64,000 nucleotides of DNA from Certhia americana (taxonomy: Eukaryota > Chordata > Aves > Passeriformes > Certhiidae). The translations under genes and the position numbers were made by a program. Each line of letters begins with the position of its first letter. Position 1 is the stretch's first letter. Under the pieces are notes generated by a model that had not been told where the DNA came from, did no database searches, and worked only from the letters and a program-made list of their open reading frames with translations. Location of the stretch: positions 186,001 to 250,000 of the forward strand of contig JAGMWU010000029.1 in NCBI GenBank assembly GCA_018697195.1. The letters run 5' to 3'. Shown one piece after another: positions 44,261-57,048 of the stretch.

Positions 44261-47200
44261 AAAGGCAGTAAATTGAATACAAATGTTTTTATGCTAAATG
44301 AAAGATTTTTATACCAAGAAAGATTTTGTTATCTTCTATATTTTTTAAGGAAAAATCAGTATTTCAGGAAGAAAAAGCTGCCTGCAGCCACAGGAAAATA
44401 AATTTGAAAATGCTCTGGAGCAGAAGTTGGGCTTTAAGAGGGGTCTGTGTGTGAGGGGGATTGAGGATCAGGTGGGTGCAACCCAGAGCCTGATGGAATG
44501 GGGAGAATAAGGAAGAAAATGGGGAATTGAGATGTCTGAGGAACAAAATGCTGTGGTCACTTGCATGAGATAGACAAAAATAGGTTGAGGGAATCAAATT
44601 CCATCTGAATTTCAAATCACCAAGTCGGCTTGAAGCATAAATGTGCATTTTTAGTTTAGAATACTATGAAAAAATCCCCTGAGGGCTTTAATCCCTGGGG
44701 TGAATACGCAGGGAATTCAGTCATCTGCCAGGTCCTTCACATCCCACCACTGCCATGGAACATGGCTGTGCAGATTCCCAGCATCCTGATTATCCAATGC
44801 ATTGGAGCTGTCCAGTCACTGGATAAATGCTTCTTTTGCTTTTCAACTATTCTTAAATAATACCTAATTTTTCTCCTTAAAAATATTGTACAAATCCAGC
44901 CTTGTCCCCAAAGCATGGCCTGGGTTTATGGTATTTTAAATGCAATATTTCATGCTGGTTTCCCATAACCAATGTTTTTCACCCTCACCAAAATCAGAAA
45001 AATCAATGCAAGAGCCCACAACGCATAAACCACTGGCAATAAAGCAGAATATTCACGCTGGGGAGAGAGAAAACTGTCAATAAGGAAATAGATTTTGCTT
45101 TCAGGTTGACAACAACCACAACAAATTGCAAAGTTATGAGCAGCCATTGGTTATTTTTTCTCCTTTTCTCATGGTATCCTTGGACTCTCAAATTAAAGAT
45201 GGGAAGAGATGTAGCAGGAGCACTGAAACTGGAGGGTGTCGGGGTGTCGGGTGGGGAAAAATGTTGATTTAAACATGATCATGCATATTTTTGAGCTTTA
45301 AAAATTATAAAAACAAGACTTTTTTGTTCAAAATGTCTAAATATCTGCACTTTTTAGTTGACTTCTGTTAAAGCTGTTGAAATACCCAGTTATTTTGGAA
45401 ATAAAACATGGTTGCTTCTTTTTTTTTTTTCAATCTATCAGCCAAGTGTGACAGCTTGGCAGTAAATATGAAATGAAATTGCATTATACATCGATTTCAT
45501 TTTTTTTCATAATTTCCTTTCAGTCCTGTAGGATTCACCCACCAGGGCAAAACACACCATGGACCTGCACCCAGAGCAATCCTGCCAGGAGGGTTCTCTT
45601 CCTAATTCCCTGATAATCAGAACAATAAAAATAAAAACAAAAATAAAAACCAGATTTAATATCTCATAATTTCTTTTATTTTTTCCCCAGTTGCAACAAG
45701 GATCCTTGGGACATAAATCCTGGCTCTTGTGTTTAGGATCCTGTTTAAGGCTGGGTGGTAATTCAGTGTTTTTGCCTGAAAATTGTGATAGGCAATGCTG
45801 GGTTTGGAGCAGGGATCGAACAAAACTCAGGATCTTGGCATTTTTAAAGCCATAAAATTTCTCCCTCTGGGTGAGAAGCCCAAATACATTTTTTTCCTTT
45901 GCCCCAGAGCTCTTTTTTTCTCCTGAAACGATTTTGTCTCACAGGGATTTTTTTTCTCTGTCTTTAGGCCCTGTTCCTCTTTTTTCTTTGTGTGCTGCTA
46001 CCACATCCTGACCTGTCTTTGTGCAGCACCCATCTTGGGAAGAGTGGAAAGAAAATTCCTGGAATTCTGATTTTCAAGCTGGAAAAGGACACCAGATTTT
46101 AGTGAATGACTCGGTAGAGTGGAGCCCAGCATGAGGACTAAAATATTGGTTTCCCTGCCTATTTACAGTCCCACCATAAAATGAAAAAATATCCTCCATA
46201 AAAAGATCTCTTGGAGCAACATTTGGAATAGAGGAGAGAGGAAAAGATTGTTTATTAAACAGATGCTGTGAATTTAATATCGTAACATCATTGCCACCCA
46301 GGGTTTTATTAAGGATATCTTCTTATCTAGAAATTTATTGTGTCTGTATCCACACTTATTTAACCCTGATTTCCAGAAAAAACAATGAGCCATCATCTGG
46401 GAAGTGAAGTGGAATGTGATTTAAATTAAAGCATCAAAGGCAAACACAGATCAGGAGAATGTCACTTTTTGTCTTTTATTTTTAATATTCGAACAAAAAT
46501 TTAGAGAGGAACCAGCTTTAGGGACTAAACTCTGCTGGGGTTCTTACCACAAATGATTTCAGTTCTCACACTGACAGAGAGGAAGTTTAGGTGAGATTTT
46601 AGGAATTCCTCCCTGTGAGGGTGGGGAGGGGAATTCCCAGAGAAGCTGTAGGCAAGCTGTGATCCCTCTGAGACCTGGAAATAAATCCCAAACTCACCCA
46701 AGCACCACCAAGCTAGGTCTGGATTTCAGGAATGTTTCTTGTGCTGCTGTAGGGAGAGAAATTCCTACCCCAGGTGTGACCCACCTGAACAAGGCTGCTC
46801 CACCCTGCAAACCTCAGCTGGGGCCTCCAGGTTGGGTTTTCCTGATTGGATTTGTCTGAAATAGAAGTTCAAGGGGAACTGGGATGGTCAGATCTCAACA
46901 CAGGACACTGTTGGTTGTGTCCCCTAAATCCCATTTTCAGGAATGGCTCCATCAGCCTTTGCTGATAAGTTTGGAAAATACAGATAAAACCCGGGGGGAA
47001 TATTAAGGAGACAAACCTCAGAGCACTTGTTCTTTCCTGTTCCCGTCCCATTGTGACCTCCTTCTCTCCCAGAAATAGTCCCAGCCTTGGGTCAAGGATG
47101 AAATTTTGGGTGAGGAAACAACGACCTGCAGCTTGCAAAGCTCCTCCAGACCCTCGCTCCTAGGTGAAGATTATTCCTCTGTAATTCCTGTGGCTGGCAT

Positions 47201-47850
47201 TAAACCCTCCTGGAGATATTCATTATGATATCATGAAAAATTAAATTAATTGATGAATGAAGCCCTGGTTTGCTCCTGGTGCCTTTCCACCTTCCCTGGC
47301 AGAGCTTCCAGGGTGTTACAGATGTGTGGCCCAGGGATTGAATCCATCCTTCCAGAATGTCCTTCATCATCAGAGCTCTCCCTCGCCTTGCCACCCCCCA
47401 ATAATGTGTTAAATCTTTGTTTATAGCATTTTCTGACTTTGCAAACCCTGAAAACAAGGGGCAGGGCTCGTAAGAAGGAACATGTATATAACATATATGT
47501 AATCACACCTTCCTTGCTGCAGGGCAAAAAAACCTGCAGCTCTTTTAGTGAATGAATCATTCATTTTTTATTTCACTTAGAACTTCTGGCTGTCCAAAAA
47601 GCTGTGGATAAAGTTTCTTCTGTAAACATCTTAAAAATCGACTTTTTTTTGGTGAGTTTCAACAGCTAAAAAAAAAATAGTTGCTGTTCTCTGGAAGAAA
47701 AATATGAGCAACAAAAAGCTGGAATCCTAACACTGAGATGCTTTGCGATTTTTCCATTTGATGTTTACACATCTCAACCCTTTTGTAACAGTTTGAAGTG
47801 GAAAAAAAAAAAGTTTTTTTTACTTTGAGAGTGTGATAACATTTATTCCT
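44261..47850. other. Unique non-coding sequence
   Basis: No gene or clear transposon. A small CR1-like phrase 'cccagagaagctgtaggcaagctgtgatcc' occurs at 46638, too short to call. 'ggtgtcgg' is repeated three times at 45235-45253. Several T/A runs are present. Confidence 0.45.
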
Positions 47851-47876
47851 AAAAAAAAAAAAAAAAAAAAAAAAAA
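47851..47876 (+). repeat. Poly-A tract, 26 A
   Basis: An uninterrupted run of 26 A, the longest in the window. It may mark the tail of a plus-strand retroposed transcript, since 'acatttattcct' precedes it, but no source gene is recognised upstream. Confidence 0.9.
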
Positions 47877-48754
47877 GGCAAAGGAACTTTGCCTACACTT
47901 TTCAGGGAGAACTTCAGCTCTGCCCTAAGACATGGTGTAACATTACCAGCACCAGGCGACATCCCAGTGCTGCCTCATTGCTGGCAATGCTGGTTTATTT
48001 ATTTATTCAGCTAGTATTTAATGCAAATGCAGCTCCTGTGTCTGTGTTGTTGGAGCTCTCTGGAGGAATTTCAGCAAATTCACAGCCCTTGTTTCCTGAG
48101 CATGAGTAACAAAACCTCTTCCATCACTGACTGCTCTGTCTGGGGGAAACCTCTGTCAGAAAAGTCATTTCTTCCCATGTCTCATTTTAGATTAAAGCAC
48201 CAGCAGCATCTTAAGGATGTAAACACTGTCAGGTTTTTGTTGCAGAATCTTCCAACTCATTCAATTCCAGGCCAGAATTCCTTCTCTAGTGAAGATTTTT
48301 TGTAAGGCTGCTTCATTCTGAGAATTTACCTTGGAATAGAAAAGGGGAAATCCCTTTTTTAGGAAAAGAAATCAGATCAAATCAATAGTACAGAATGTTT
48401 CTTTCTCCTTTTCATTGCTGCCTTTGACACCTCAGTGGATTAATGCTCCAGCCTTTGCTCTTTTTCTCCCTTGCTCTTTCTCACAAGTGCAAAATGTAAT
48501 AATTTTAGTACCCAATACATTGGAGTCACTCAGGTTCTGTTCAGTATTATGTTGACCTTTTCAGTATTCAGTATTTTGATTATCTGGTGATCTTTTCCCT
48601 GCTGGAAGGTTGGGGGGGGGCTTTAAGCACAAGCATGCAGGGGACAGGCAAAGTAAACAGCAGAACAGATCTCAACAAAGCTGCTGCTACAATTTGCAAA
48701 CTGCAGGACACGTCCAAATATTTGCAATTGTCTTTTATCAACTTGCCAAAGGGA
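47877..48754. other. Unique non-coding sequence
   Basis: No gene is recognised. Open frames under 100 codons only. Confidence 0.4.
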
Positions 48755-48930
48755 ACAGAAACTCAGGAATAGATTGCTGTGGAAGGACAGGGAAAATTAT
48801 GAAGATTGAGGGTTTGATTTATAAGGAGAGATTAAAGTGACAGAGGATGAATGGCTTGACTAAATAATTTTGGAATTGAGCTATACAAGTGTCTGAAGGC
48901 AGACAAAAGGTACCTGCACCCCCAGGGAGA
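48755..48930 (+). mobile_element. Possible old CR1 fragment
   Basis: Phrases such as 'gatttataaggagagattaaagtgac', 'gaatggcttgactaaataatttt' and 'tacaagtgtctgaaggcag' resemble the CR1 region 'TATGAGGAGAGGCTGAGGGA ... TATCTGAAGGG' in sense orientation, heavily decayed. The assignment is tentative. Confidence 0.35.
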
Positions 48931-50720
48931 GGGTGGGTTGGGGGGTCCAAAGGGGGCAGAACATTCAGTGGGGCATTAAACAGCAGAAAGAAAAAATTAG
49001 AGAAGAATAATTCAGGCCAATGTGAGGGATTTCACTGCACTATTGACTGACTGTCCCTTGTGTGGAGTGAGAGGGGTTTGGAGATCTTCTCGTGTGGCTC
49101 TTGATGTGCAGCTGTGCCAGTTCTGGCTCGGAGAACCCGCACCGCAAGTCCTGGCTTAAAAGATATTTCTGGGGTGTCTCACACTCTGAGCCTCCCAGTT
49201 TAGAGCTGTAAACGAAAGACATAAATCCCCTTTCCTCCCTGTTTGATACCCTTTCTGTTTTCAGCTTTGCTGACGTGCTCACCCACTGCATGTATTTCCC
49301 AGTGCTCATTAATCCACAGACTTGTGTCACTCATGTGCCACTCTCTAAAGGTGTCATAAGAGGTGAGAAGGAGATAAAAGGGGTCTGATGATGGGATTCA
49401 AAATTTGCAATCAGGTTTCACTTGTTCATTGCTGATGGGGAGCAGCCCAGTTCCAAAAAAAAAGTGGAATTATGTCTGCTGTTACTCAGGCTGTTGTGTT
49501 GAAGGTGCTCACAACAACTGCAGTGCTGATTAAATGAGTCCTGAACATTGCAATCTTTCTTTAAACATCCTTAATAAGTGATTTTTTTTCCCCTAGTTGA
49601 GAGGCTTGTCCTGAGAAAGGGGCAGTGAAGGGGGTGATTCTTTTCTGTGAGTTTATAACCACAGTGTCTACATGGGAGGAACTCTCTGGAATTGAAGGGG
49701 TTTGCCCTGTGTGGGGTTTGGGATGAGCCTGGCAGCGTTTTGTCATGGGAGCAGAACATGCAGATGCTCCTGCAACTGAGAGATGTACGAAAACATTGAT
49801 TTGATTTGCCTCTCCCCTTGAAAATCCCTTCCTAACCCGAGGCACGATTTATAGGGCTGCTTTTGGGATTCTGGCTGGCAGCAGCTTGGCTGTATTTATG
49901 GCTGGGGCTCTGGGGCAGGACACCGGGTTCAGTCTGAGTAAATCAAGCACAACAGCAGCTGATCCCAGCCCCACAGGTGACACCCACAGGTGACACCACA
50001 GGTTACACCCCACCCCGGAGGTCTTTCCTCTGTATTTCACCAGCTGATCCCACACCCCACGCTTGGCCCCGGTGACTTTATCCCTCTCTTTTCCTCTCCA
50101 GCTCAACAACAATTTCTGTCCCCACAGCTTGGGCTCTTTGGGGCCTTCAGAGCTGCCATAATTTACTTTTTTAAAGCCAAAACAAGCTGGGCTTGCTCAC
50201 CTGGGTTTGTAGTGGAGGACTGGGAGCTGACCTCCCCTGGTTCCTCAAAAGCATCTCTAGAGGACACAATTTATTTTAAAGGTTTTGTCTACAATTTTTA
50301 GGTGATATTGAATTAATCTGAAATATTCTGCAACAACCACACTGATCTGGGCAATGTCCACAACTGTTTTACCCAGGAATTTCACTCTGTGTTTAGGGAA
50401 AGGTGTCCAGCTGAGGGTTATTTCAGATTATTGCTGTAAGAAATGACTGTGGAGTAATTCCTGCTACAAATACAGGCTCAAGTCCTCCAGCAGGGCCTGG
50501 AAAAGGCCATGATAATCTTGCAGGACTTTTATGTCTGTCTATTTTTATGTCATTGTGTCACTCCAATTAAAATGTCCACTTTTATAAGTGTCACATCTGT
50601 GTGTTCTCCAGTTCCTTCTGTGTCCTGTTTTTGTGGTGGATTTTTAAGATTTACCTGGGCAAAAAGCTCTATTTTTAATGCCTGGATGGGACCTGCAAAA
50701 CTTGGTGCAATCAGGATGCT
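48931..50720. other. Unique non-coding sequence
   Basis: Contains a small tandem of three 'cccacaggtgaca' units at about 49971-50009. No gene is recognised. Confidence 0.45.
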
Positions 50721-50757
50721 ATTATTATTATTATTATTGTTATTGTTATTATTATTA
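50721..50757 (+). repeat. (ATT)n microsatellite
   Basis: About twelve ATT units interrupted by two GTT variants. Confidence 0.95.
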
Positions 50758-52460
50758 CAATTTTTTATTGTGTTTGCTTGATCATTATATTTTTACTGAA
50801 ATTCAGCCCTTCCAGCCCCTCTAGATATGGATGACTCTGTTTTGTGGGAGAGCCAGCAGTAAATCCAGGGTCACTCAGCACATCTGAGCTGGTCCTGGGA
50901 TATATTTCAATGCTTCAAATTACTCATTAGGGCAAAACTGCCCTTCCAACCAAAGCAGAACAGTAGGAACAACATAAATTATATTTTGGAGGGTATTTGT
51001 TGGTTATGTGGCTGTTCCTTTGGTTTTTTTCCCAAAGTCTGTGGTTTTGGGGTGTTGCCTCCAACAGGATCTGCCTTTAATTGGAAATTTGTTTTATATT
51101 ATGGAAGATACCTGCCTGAAAAGAAAACAAATCTGCAATTTATGCTCCATCATTAAAGCTGGTTGGGAATTGTTCTGTGGGAATACTGATATCTCCAAGT
51201 GAAATTAAGGACTTGGAAAAAAAAATTAATTGATAATCAAAGGTTCATTCAAAATTAAAGTTTGTATGGATTTTCAGTTAAAATGAAATTAATCTCTGTC
51301 AGTGGGCAGGCACATTTAAAGTCCTGCTCTGTGAGTGTTCTTATGGCTCCTTTTATTTGAAGGAATAAAAGCAATTTATCTGCCCTGTGTTGGAGTGGGA
51401 TGAATCAGCCTGGGAAGGGCCCATTTCTTTTTCTTTCTTTCCTTTTTTAAACCAATTCTAAAGCCCACTGAAGAAGTAACCTGGGTGAAGTCCTTCCTTC
51501 CTTTTTTTCCACTGAAGTTAGAGGAAAATTGAGATTTGTAGGTTTATCCTCAGGTAGCAGAGGAATTATTTAATTTGCTGAGTGTTTTGTAGGATAATAA
51601 AGCACCTCCTGGGTTGTTTCTATCCACTGCTCACTCAATAACATTTGGGATTGAGCAACAGCCAGTGTTGGGCCATCATCCCCTCACTGGTGGGGAACTG
51701 AGGCAGAGAATTGATGTGTCCAAGACTGGAAAGTGAATCCAGGCTCAACACTGGGATTAGACCTTCCCTAAACACTGTTTAGAGGAATTTTAAACCCTGG
51801 AATATTAAACACTGATCCTTGAGCAGGGTAAGGGCTTTATCCTGAGTACAGGAGTCCTATGTGGGGCCAGGTGAAGTCAGGAAAAAGAAATTCCTAAATG
51901 TCAAGAAGTCAGGATTGAACTTTGCTTTCTGCAGAGAGGGTCTGTGGTTTCCTAGCTGAGCTGAGATGTGCTGTGGAAACCCTGATAGGGGAGGGGACGG
52001 AGGGACCAGAAGCTCCCAAAGTTTGTGTCAGCTCAAATTCCTGCTCCCTGCTCATCAGGATTTAATTCCAAGGCTTGTTCTGGCCTGTTTTTGGGGTATT
52101 CATCCATTTCCTCTGCTAGTGAGAGTCCTAATTCCCTTTAAAATCACTTGCAGTGAAGCTGCTCAGAAAATCCAGCTGCTTTTCCCACATCTCCTCAGTG
52201 AGAGAGGCTGGAGCTGGGATGGAGTGTTAGGATATTTTCCTGAGCTCAGGCACAGCCAAGTGCATCTCTGTGATGTGCCAGATCCCAACGGGATGGGAAA
52301 CCTCCTCCCTGTTGGTTTATCATTTCCACAGGATTCCTATTTCCTTCTGGATTAACATATTTGGTGGGTATAATGTGTTAAGTGGGTCTGTGAGTTCTCT
52401 CAAATAATTCCTGAAAGTCTCTCTATAAAATGGGATGTACAGAGAAGGAGGCAGAGAAAA
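50758..52460. other. Unique non-coding sequence
   Basis: No repeat or gene is recognised. A 129-codon frame at 51966-52355 has no family I know. Confidence 0.45.
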
Positions 52461-52807
52461 AGGAGCTCTTATGGGATTGAGGGTATTTCCTCTGAATTAA
52501 CAGCAATTCTTATGGGATTGAAGAAAATTCTTATGAATTGAAATCAGTTCTTATGGGATTGAAGGAGCTCTTATGGGTTGAAAGCGGTTCTTATTAACTG
52601 AATGCAGTTCCTATGGATTGAAGGCAGTTCTTGTGGGCTTAAAAGAAATTCTTATGGATTGAAGGAAATTCCTATGGATTTAAGGAAATTCTTATTAATT
52701 GCAAACAGTTCTTATGGATTTAAGGCATTTTTTATGGGATTGGAGGAGTTATTATGGAATTGAAAGCAGTTCCTATGGATTGGAATCAGTTCTTAGGGAC
52801 TGAAGGC
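52461..52807 (+). repeat. Minisatellite, about 17 copies of a 20-bp unit
   Basis: Tandem units with consensus AGTTCTTATGGATTGAAGGC (variants with ATGGGATTG, CCTATGG, TTATTAATTG). About 17 units of 19-22 bp account for the whole 347 bp. The second unit is strongly degenerate. Divergence among copies is high, so the array is old. It is the longest tandem array in the window. Confidence 0.95.
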
Positions 52808-54198
52808 CTCCAGGGCTCTGGCAGTTGTCTGATTTTCAGAGCTGGTGTGATTCTGCCCCAGCCCTTGTGAAGCACATCTGAGCTCTCAGCATGGATCTTG
52901 CAGAGAGCAATCCATGGAAATGGGTTGAGGCTGAAGCAGAGAGAGCTCAGACCCAATGCCACACAAAGATTTATGTTGGCATGTGTATATTAGGAAAATA
53001 CAGCAAGGAACCTATTCCTGAAATGCCTCTATCCACAATTCACAAGCCATGGGATGGATTTGGGAAATGGTACCTGCCCACACTTGGTTTAATTGGCATC
53101 AAATCAGCAAATTTATGTGGGATTATTTGCATGGAATAGGATGGCCTGCAGGCTTCCTGCAGATTAGGAAGAGGAGATTCTTTGGGGAAATAATGACCAC
53201 ACACTTCCTTATTTCCACTTTAATCCACACCAGCTTTGTGCATCCTCTTAAAATTTCAGAGATGGTATTATTTTATCCGTTAACAGCATGTCCTGCTCTC
53301 TGTGTATATATTTTAAAAGTCAGATGATAAACCAGGTTTCATCATCGCCAAGTGACAATAGATCTTGTTGGAGACAAATTTATGGCTATTCCATTTTTGT
53401 GCTGGTGTCAGCTAACCTTGGCAAACAGAGCCCCTCTTGCTGTTGGGATGAATCAAATAAATCTTGGCTTTTCCACTTTCTCTTACTCCTGCTTTTGAAA
53501 CCTTGTCTCAGACCTTGTTGCCTCCTTTATTCATGGCAGCCAGAGCATCCTGTGGGCTGAAATTCCTTCAAGGACCTGGTGGTAATATTTCACCTCTTTT
53601 TTAGCCTTTTAAAAAAATTTATTTCTCTCTCTTGCCTTGATGCATAAAAAAACCTCATGAACAGTTCTGTGATGGCTTCAGAGGCAGTGTTGGATATTTG
53701 TTTATTGTCAGTAATTTCCAGAAGCTGAAAGTAATCTCCAAATGCTTCTATTCCAATGAGGGGTTTGATCAGTAAGAGTCCTTGGTTCATTTTATTTTCT
53801 ACTAAAATCCTGTGGTTCTGCATCTCTGAGGAACTGTTTTTCTCTGTGCCACCCTTGTAGTAACTCCTTCAGCACAGGATGAGGGTTCTTCTGCCTCTGG
53901 ACCCCTTTTTGCAGCTCTGGACCCCTTTTTGCTGTCTTTGTAAATCAATAACAAAATTTACTGGACATCTTTTAAGGCATTTGAGCTGTTTGTTTCATTT
54001 AATGAAGGATCTGCAATAAGAGAAGCAGCTCACTCAGGAGCTAAGTGAAAAAAAACCTGCGAAAATCTGGTGTGGTTTTAGTTCTTGGTAAATCAAAGAA
54101 AAATCAGAAATCTGCAATGCATTTTGTGACAATATTTTGTTTTCTTTTCAACGTTGTCTTTGAAAACTAAAATTAAGGATGGGTTTAAATGACATATG
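52808..54198. other. Unique non-coding sequence
   Basis: A tandem duplication of 'ctctggaccccttttttgc' type occurs at 53897-53932 (two copies). No gene is recognised. Confidence 0.45.
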
Positions 54199-54301
54199 AG
54201 AATCACAGAATCCTGGAATGGGTTGGGTGGGAAGGACCTTAAAGCCCATCCATTTTCCCTATCGCAAGTTGCTCCAAGCCCTGTCCAACCTGTCCTTTTT
54301 T
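54199..54301 (-). mobile_element. CR1 LINE fragment, 3' end, with internal deletion
   Basis: Antisense CR1: 'gaatcacagaatcctggaatgggttgggtgggaaggaccttaaagcccatcca', then a jump to 'gcaagttgctccaagccctgtccaacctgtcc'. The usual 'ccatgggcagggacacc' section between these is missing. Confidence 0.9.
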
Positions 54302-56139
54302 TCAGGACAAAATGTCAGAAATTAATCTTGAATGCAGGTACACTTAAAAAAAAAAGCCCCAAATTTGTGTTTTCAAGCATCTAGCCTTGCTCTGGCTGAG
54401 CCTCTAAGGTTTTACTGGAAATGACCTGGGAATAAAGAGTGACATTCTCTAGCCCCTGCTCCCCCAGAGTCTGTGCTCTGGTGAGTCCCATTAATCCCAA
54501 ATTTCCACTCAAACCTGAGTGGAATTACATGTAAGTAAACTCCTTCACTGCTGCGAAAGAAACTTTCAATCTACAGAATTATACTGCAAATAGAAAAATA
54601 AAAGAAAATGCCAAGATCTGGAGGTGTTTCTATGGATGTGGTGCCACTCCATGGCAGCAGGTTTGGCTGGATACTAAATATTATTGATTTCTATTAAACA
54701 AATCCCTCTAGATGAGAATTTGATTGATTCCCTCCCTCTGACAAAGCTTTTTGAAAGACCTGGAAGTACCAGCTCAGTTCAGATCTTTGGTCTTTCCAGT
54801 ATGAAAAAAGAAGGAAAAATAAAATCAAGGGTTTCAAGTGGTAAAAAGAAAGCAAAGAGGAGGGAAAATCATCTGGAAAAACATCAAGGCTTCCACCTTG
54901 AAAATGAAGTGTAACATTTGAAATTTGTACCGTGCCACAGCAGGGGATGATCTCCTGTGCTTTTTCCTCTTGAAGCATTCTAAGAATCACAATAATTATA
55001 ATTTTTTGACAAAATTAGGGTTGGAGTGTGGCTCACTACCTGTTACAAATTTGCCCAGAAAAGACTTTCAGATTCTTCCACAGAATTTCCCAAATCTCAC
55101 TGGGACAGGAGGTGTCTGTGCGGATTTGTTTGGCATCAACACTGCCACATCTTTAGAGCTGTAGAGGGGTGCTCAGAGGAGAATAAAAAGGTATTTTGGG
55201 GGATTTGATGGCTGCAAATGCCAGGGAAAAGTTCTGTCAGGCAGTGCCAACTCCCATGATTAACCTCCTTATGCACAGACGCAGAAGCTGTCGCTGTTCC
55301 CCTTTGCTGATATTCTTAATTTGGATAAGAAATATCCACAGAAATAACAGTGGGATCATCTTGAAGGAGCTCCCTGTATATTTCCTGAGCTCTTTCCTTG
55401 TTTCAGTTTGTTTTAGAGGGTTTTTGGTCTCAGCTTTTGCTGACAACAGGCATTTGAAGTTAACACAGAGCTTCACACGCAGGAAATCCTTGCCAGAAGC
55501 CCTGATTTGTGGAAATGCAGGAGCCACCAACCTGCTGGGATGAAAAGGCTCCTGAAGAAGGGATAAGGAACTTTGGGAAGGTACCTGGTTTATATTTTCC
55601 TCCTCTAGCACAGACTGGGGCTCCAAGGTCAGCAGCACTACCTGGGATCACCTGAGCGCCCCAAATTCCCTGCCTGGTTTGTGCTCTCCCTGTTGCCATG
55701 AAAATGAACAATATAGTAAATAATAACGATTTTTAAACATTCTTCCCTCCCCATGCTCCAGCAAATGGTGGAAGTGCTTCTTTTCACTGCTGAGAAATGA
55801 GATTTTCCCCTCTCCCAGTATGGAGCAAAAGGTTTGTACTGGAATAAAAGGTTTGTACTGGGGCAGAAGGTTTGCACGGGGACAAACTGGGGGTCACTAG
55901 CTCTGGAACCACCAAAATTTTCAGAGTCTACAGACCTCTTTCCCATCCCTCTACTGATGTACCTCTAAAGGCTCTGGATGTGGAAGGGAACAACAGACAG
56001 ATCTTTCCACTGCCAGTGATTTTTTTGCCACCCTTCCAGTGATTCCCACATTCTGAACAAAAGCCAAGGTGCTGATCTGTGCAGGAAATAAACATTAAAA
56101 TTTTTCTTTTTATTTCTGGGGAAATAGTTTTCTCTTCTG
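54302..56139. other. Unique sequence with short tandem repeat
   Basis: A 62-bp segment at 54472-54533 is open in one frame between acceptor-like and donor-like sites, but is not convincing (see rejected items). 55826-55880 contains three copies of an approximately 18-19-bp unit with core AAAGGTTTGTACTGG. No gene is recognised. Confidence 0.45.
55826..55880 (+). repeat. 18-19-bp tandem repeat, three copies
   Basis: The core AAGGTTTGTACTGG recurs twice exactly and once as 'aaggtttgcacgggg'. Confidence 0.85.
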
Positions 56140-56400
56140 GGAATTAAATAACATGAAGCCAGGCTATCAAATAATCTCCATATATCCTGATGAAGTCTCC
56201 GAGGATTTTGTGTCTAAATAAGCACACAAATAATAATTGGAAAGTGGGATAAAAATAAAAAGTAGCTACTATTTTTTTTTGCTAGATTAAAATTTTGTTT
56301 TCAACTTCCTTATGCAAATAATCTAAAGTTAACAATGCCTCCAGTGACAGCAATAATAACATTTATAAATCTGACCATTGAGCCCTGATTTTGTTCCTTT
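56140..56400. promoter_or_regulatory. Possible regulatory block with POU octamer
   Basis: Repeat-free AT-rich block with 'aaataataattgg', a consensus octamer ATGCAAAT (56312-56319, reverse of ATTTGCAT) and 'aataataacatttataaatc'. Assigned by texture only. Confidence 0.22.
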
Positions 56401-56647
56401 CACTTTGGCCTGGGTAATAAATTTCTTCTAACAACCAAGCTGGGGCTCTCTCTTGACCCTCTGCCCTTATTTGTGCTTTAATTCTGGCTTAAAATGCCAG
56501 GTTGGGTTTATCACAGAGATGTAGCAGTTCCTTGGGAAGCATCATCACCTCCCAGGGAATTCTCCAAGGAATTCAGATGCTGGGGAGGCAGGAGGGTTTT
56601 TTAAAATCTCCTTTATAAATAGGAGTTAGCTTAATTTTGATCACAAA
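56401..56647. other. Nothing recognised
   Basis: Unique sequence leading into the LTR fragment. Confidence 0.4.
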
Positions 56648-56745
56648 TTGTCTTGGTTTGAAAGACAGGTTTCTGCTAAGGAAAGCAGGGAGCTCCCTTA
56701 AAATGGAAAATGTGACCCCCTTCCCTCTGAATTATATTTCAAGTA
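56648..56745 (+). mobile_element. 5' fragment of a songbird-type ERV LTR
   Basis: Begins 'tgtcttggtttgaaagacagg', continues 'tttctgctaaggaaagcaggg', 'tcccttaaaatggaaaatgtgaccccc' and 'ttccctctgaatta'. From memory this matches the start of a common songbird ERVK-type LTR. Only about 100 bp are present; the rest of the LTR is missing. The family name cannot be given without a library search. Confidence 0.6.
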
Positions 56746-56873
56746 CTGGCAGGTTGAAATGGCAAGAAGGGATGGAATTTCCAAGTATTTGATGCTTGAT
56801 TTCAGGTGAGAATTCCAGAACTGGATTTTCCCAGTGACTGGGCAAAAACACCTGCCTGAAGGGCTGGAGTGAA

Positions 56874-56882
56874 GATTACTAC

Positions 56883-56936
<54 letters not shown>
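56874..56936 (+). repeat. (ATT)n microsatellite
   Basis: About twenty ATT/ACT units, nearly uninterrupted. Likely polymorphic in length. Confidence 0.97.
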
Positions 56937-57048
56937 GGTTATTGTGGTGTTGGTGTTTTACACAGACATATGGAAATGTTTCTACAAATCCATATCCATG
57001 TCTGCAATGTGGCAGCTCCTAAAAGACCCAAGAAATTCCTGAGCCCCT

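Noticed and set aside
45811..45830. tRNA B-box-like GTTCGATCC on the minus strand
   Set aside because: The flanking bases do not pair into a T-arm and no A-box or acceptor stem is present.
52461..52807. Possible CRISPR-like array
   Set aside because: The units are contiguous 20-bp repeats with no spacers, in an animal genome.
54472..54533. 62-bp segment between acceptor-like 'ctgctcccccag' and donor-like 'gtaagt', open in one frame
   Set aside because: A length of 62 bp is often open by chance, a competing donor (gtgagt) lies inside, and the peptide is not coding-like enough to list.
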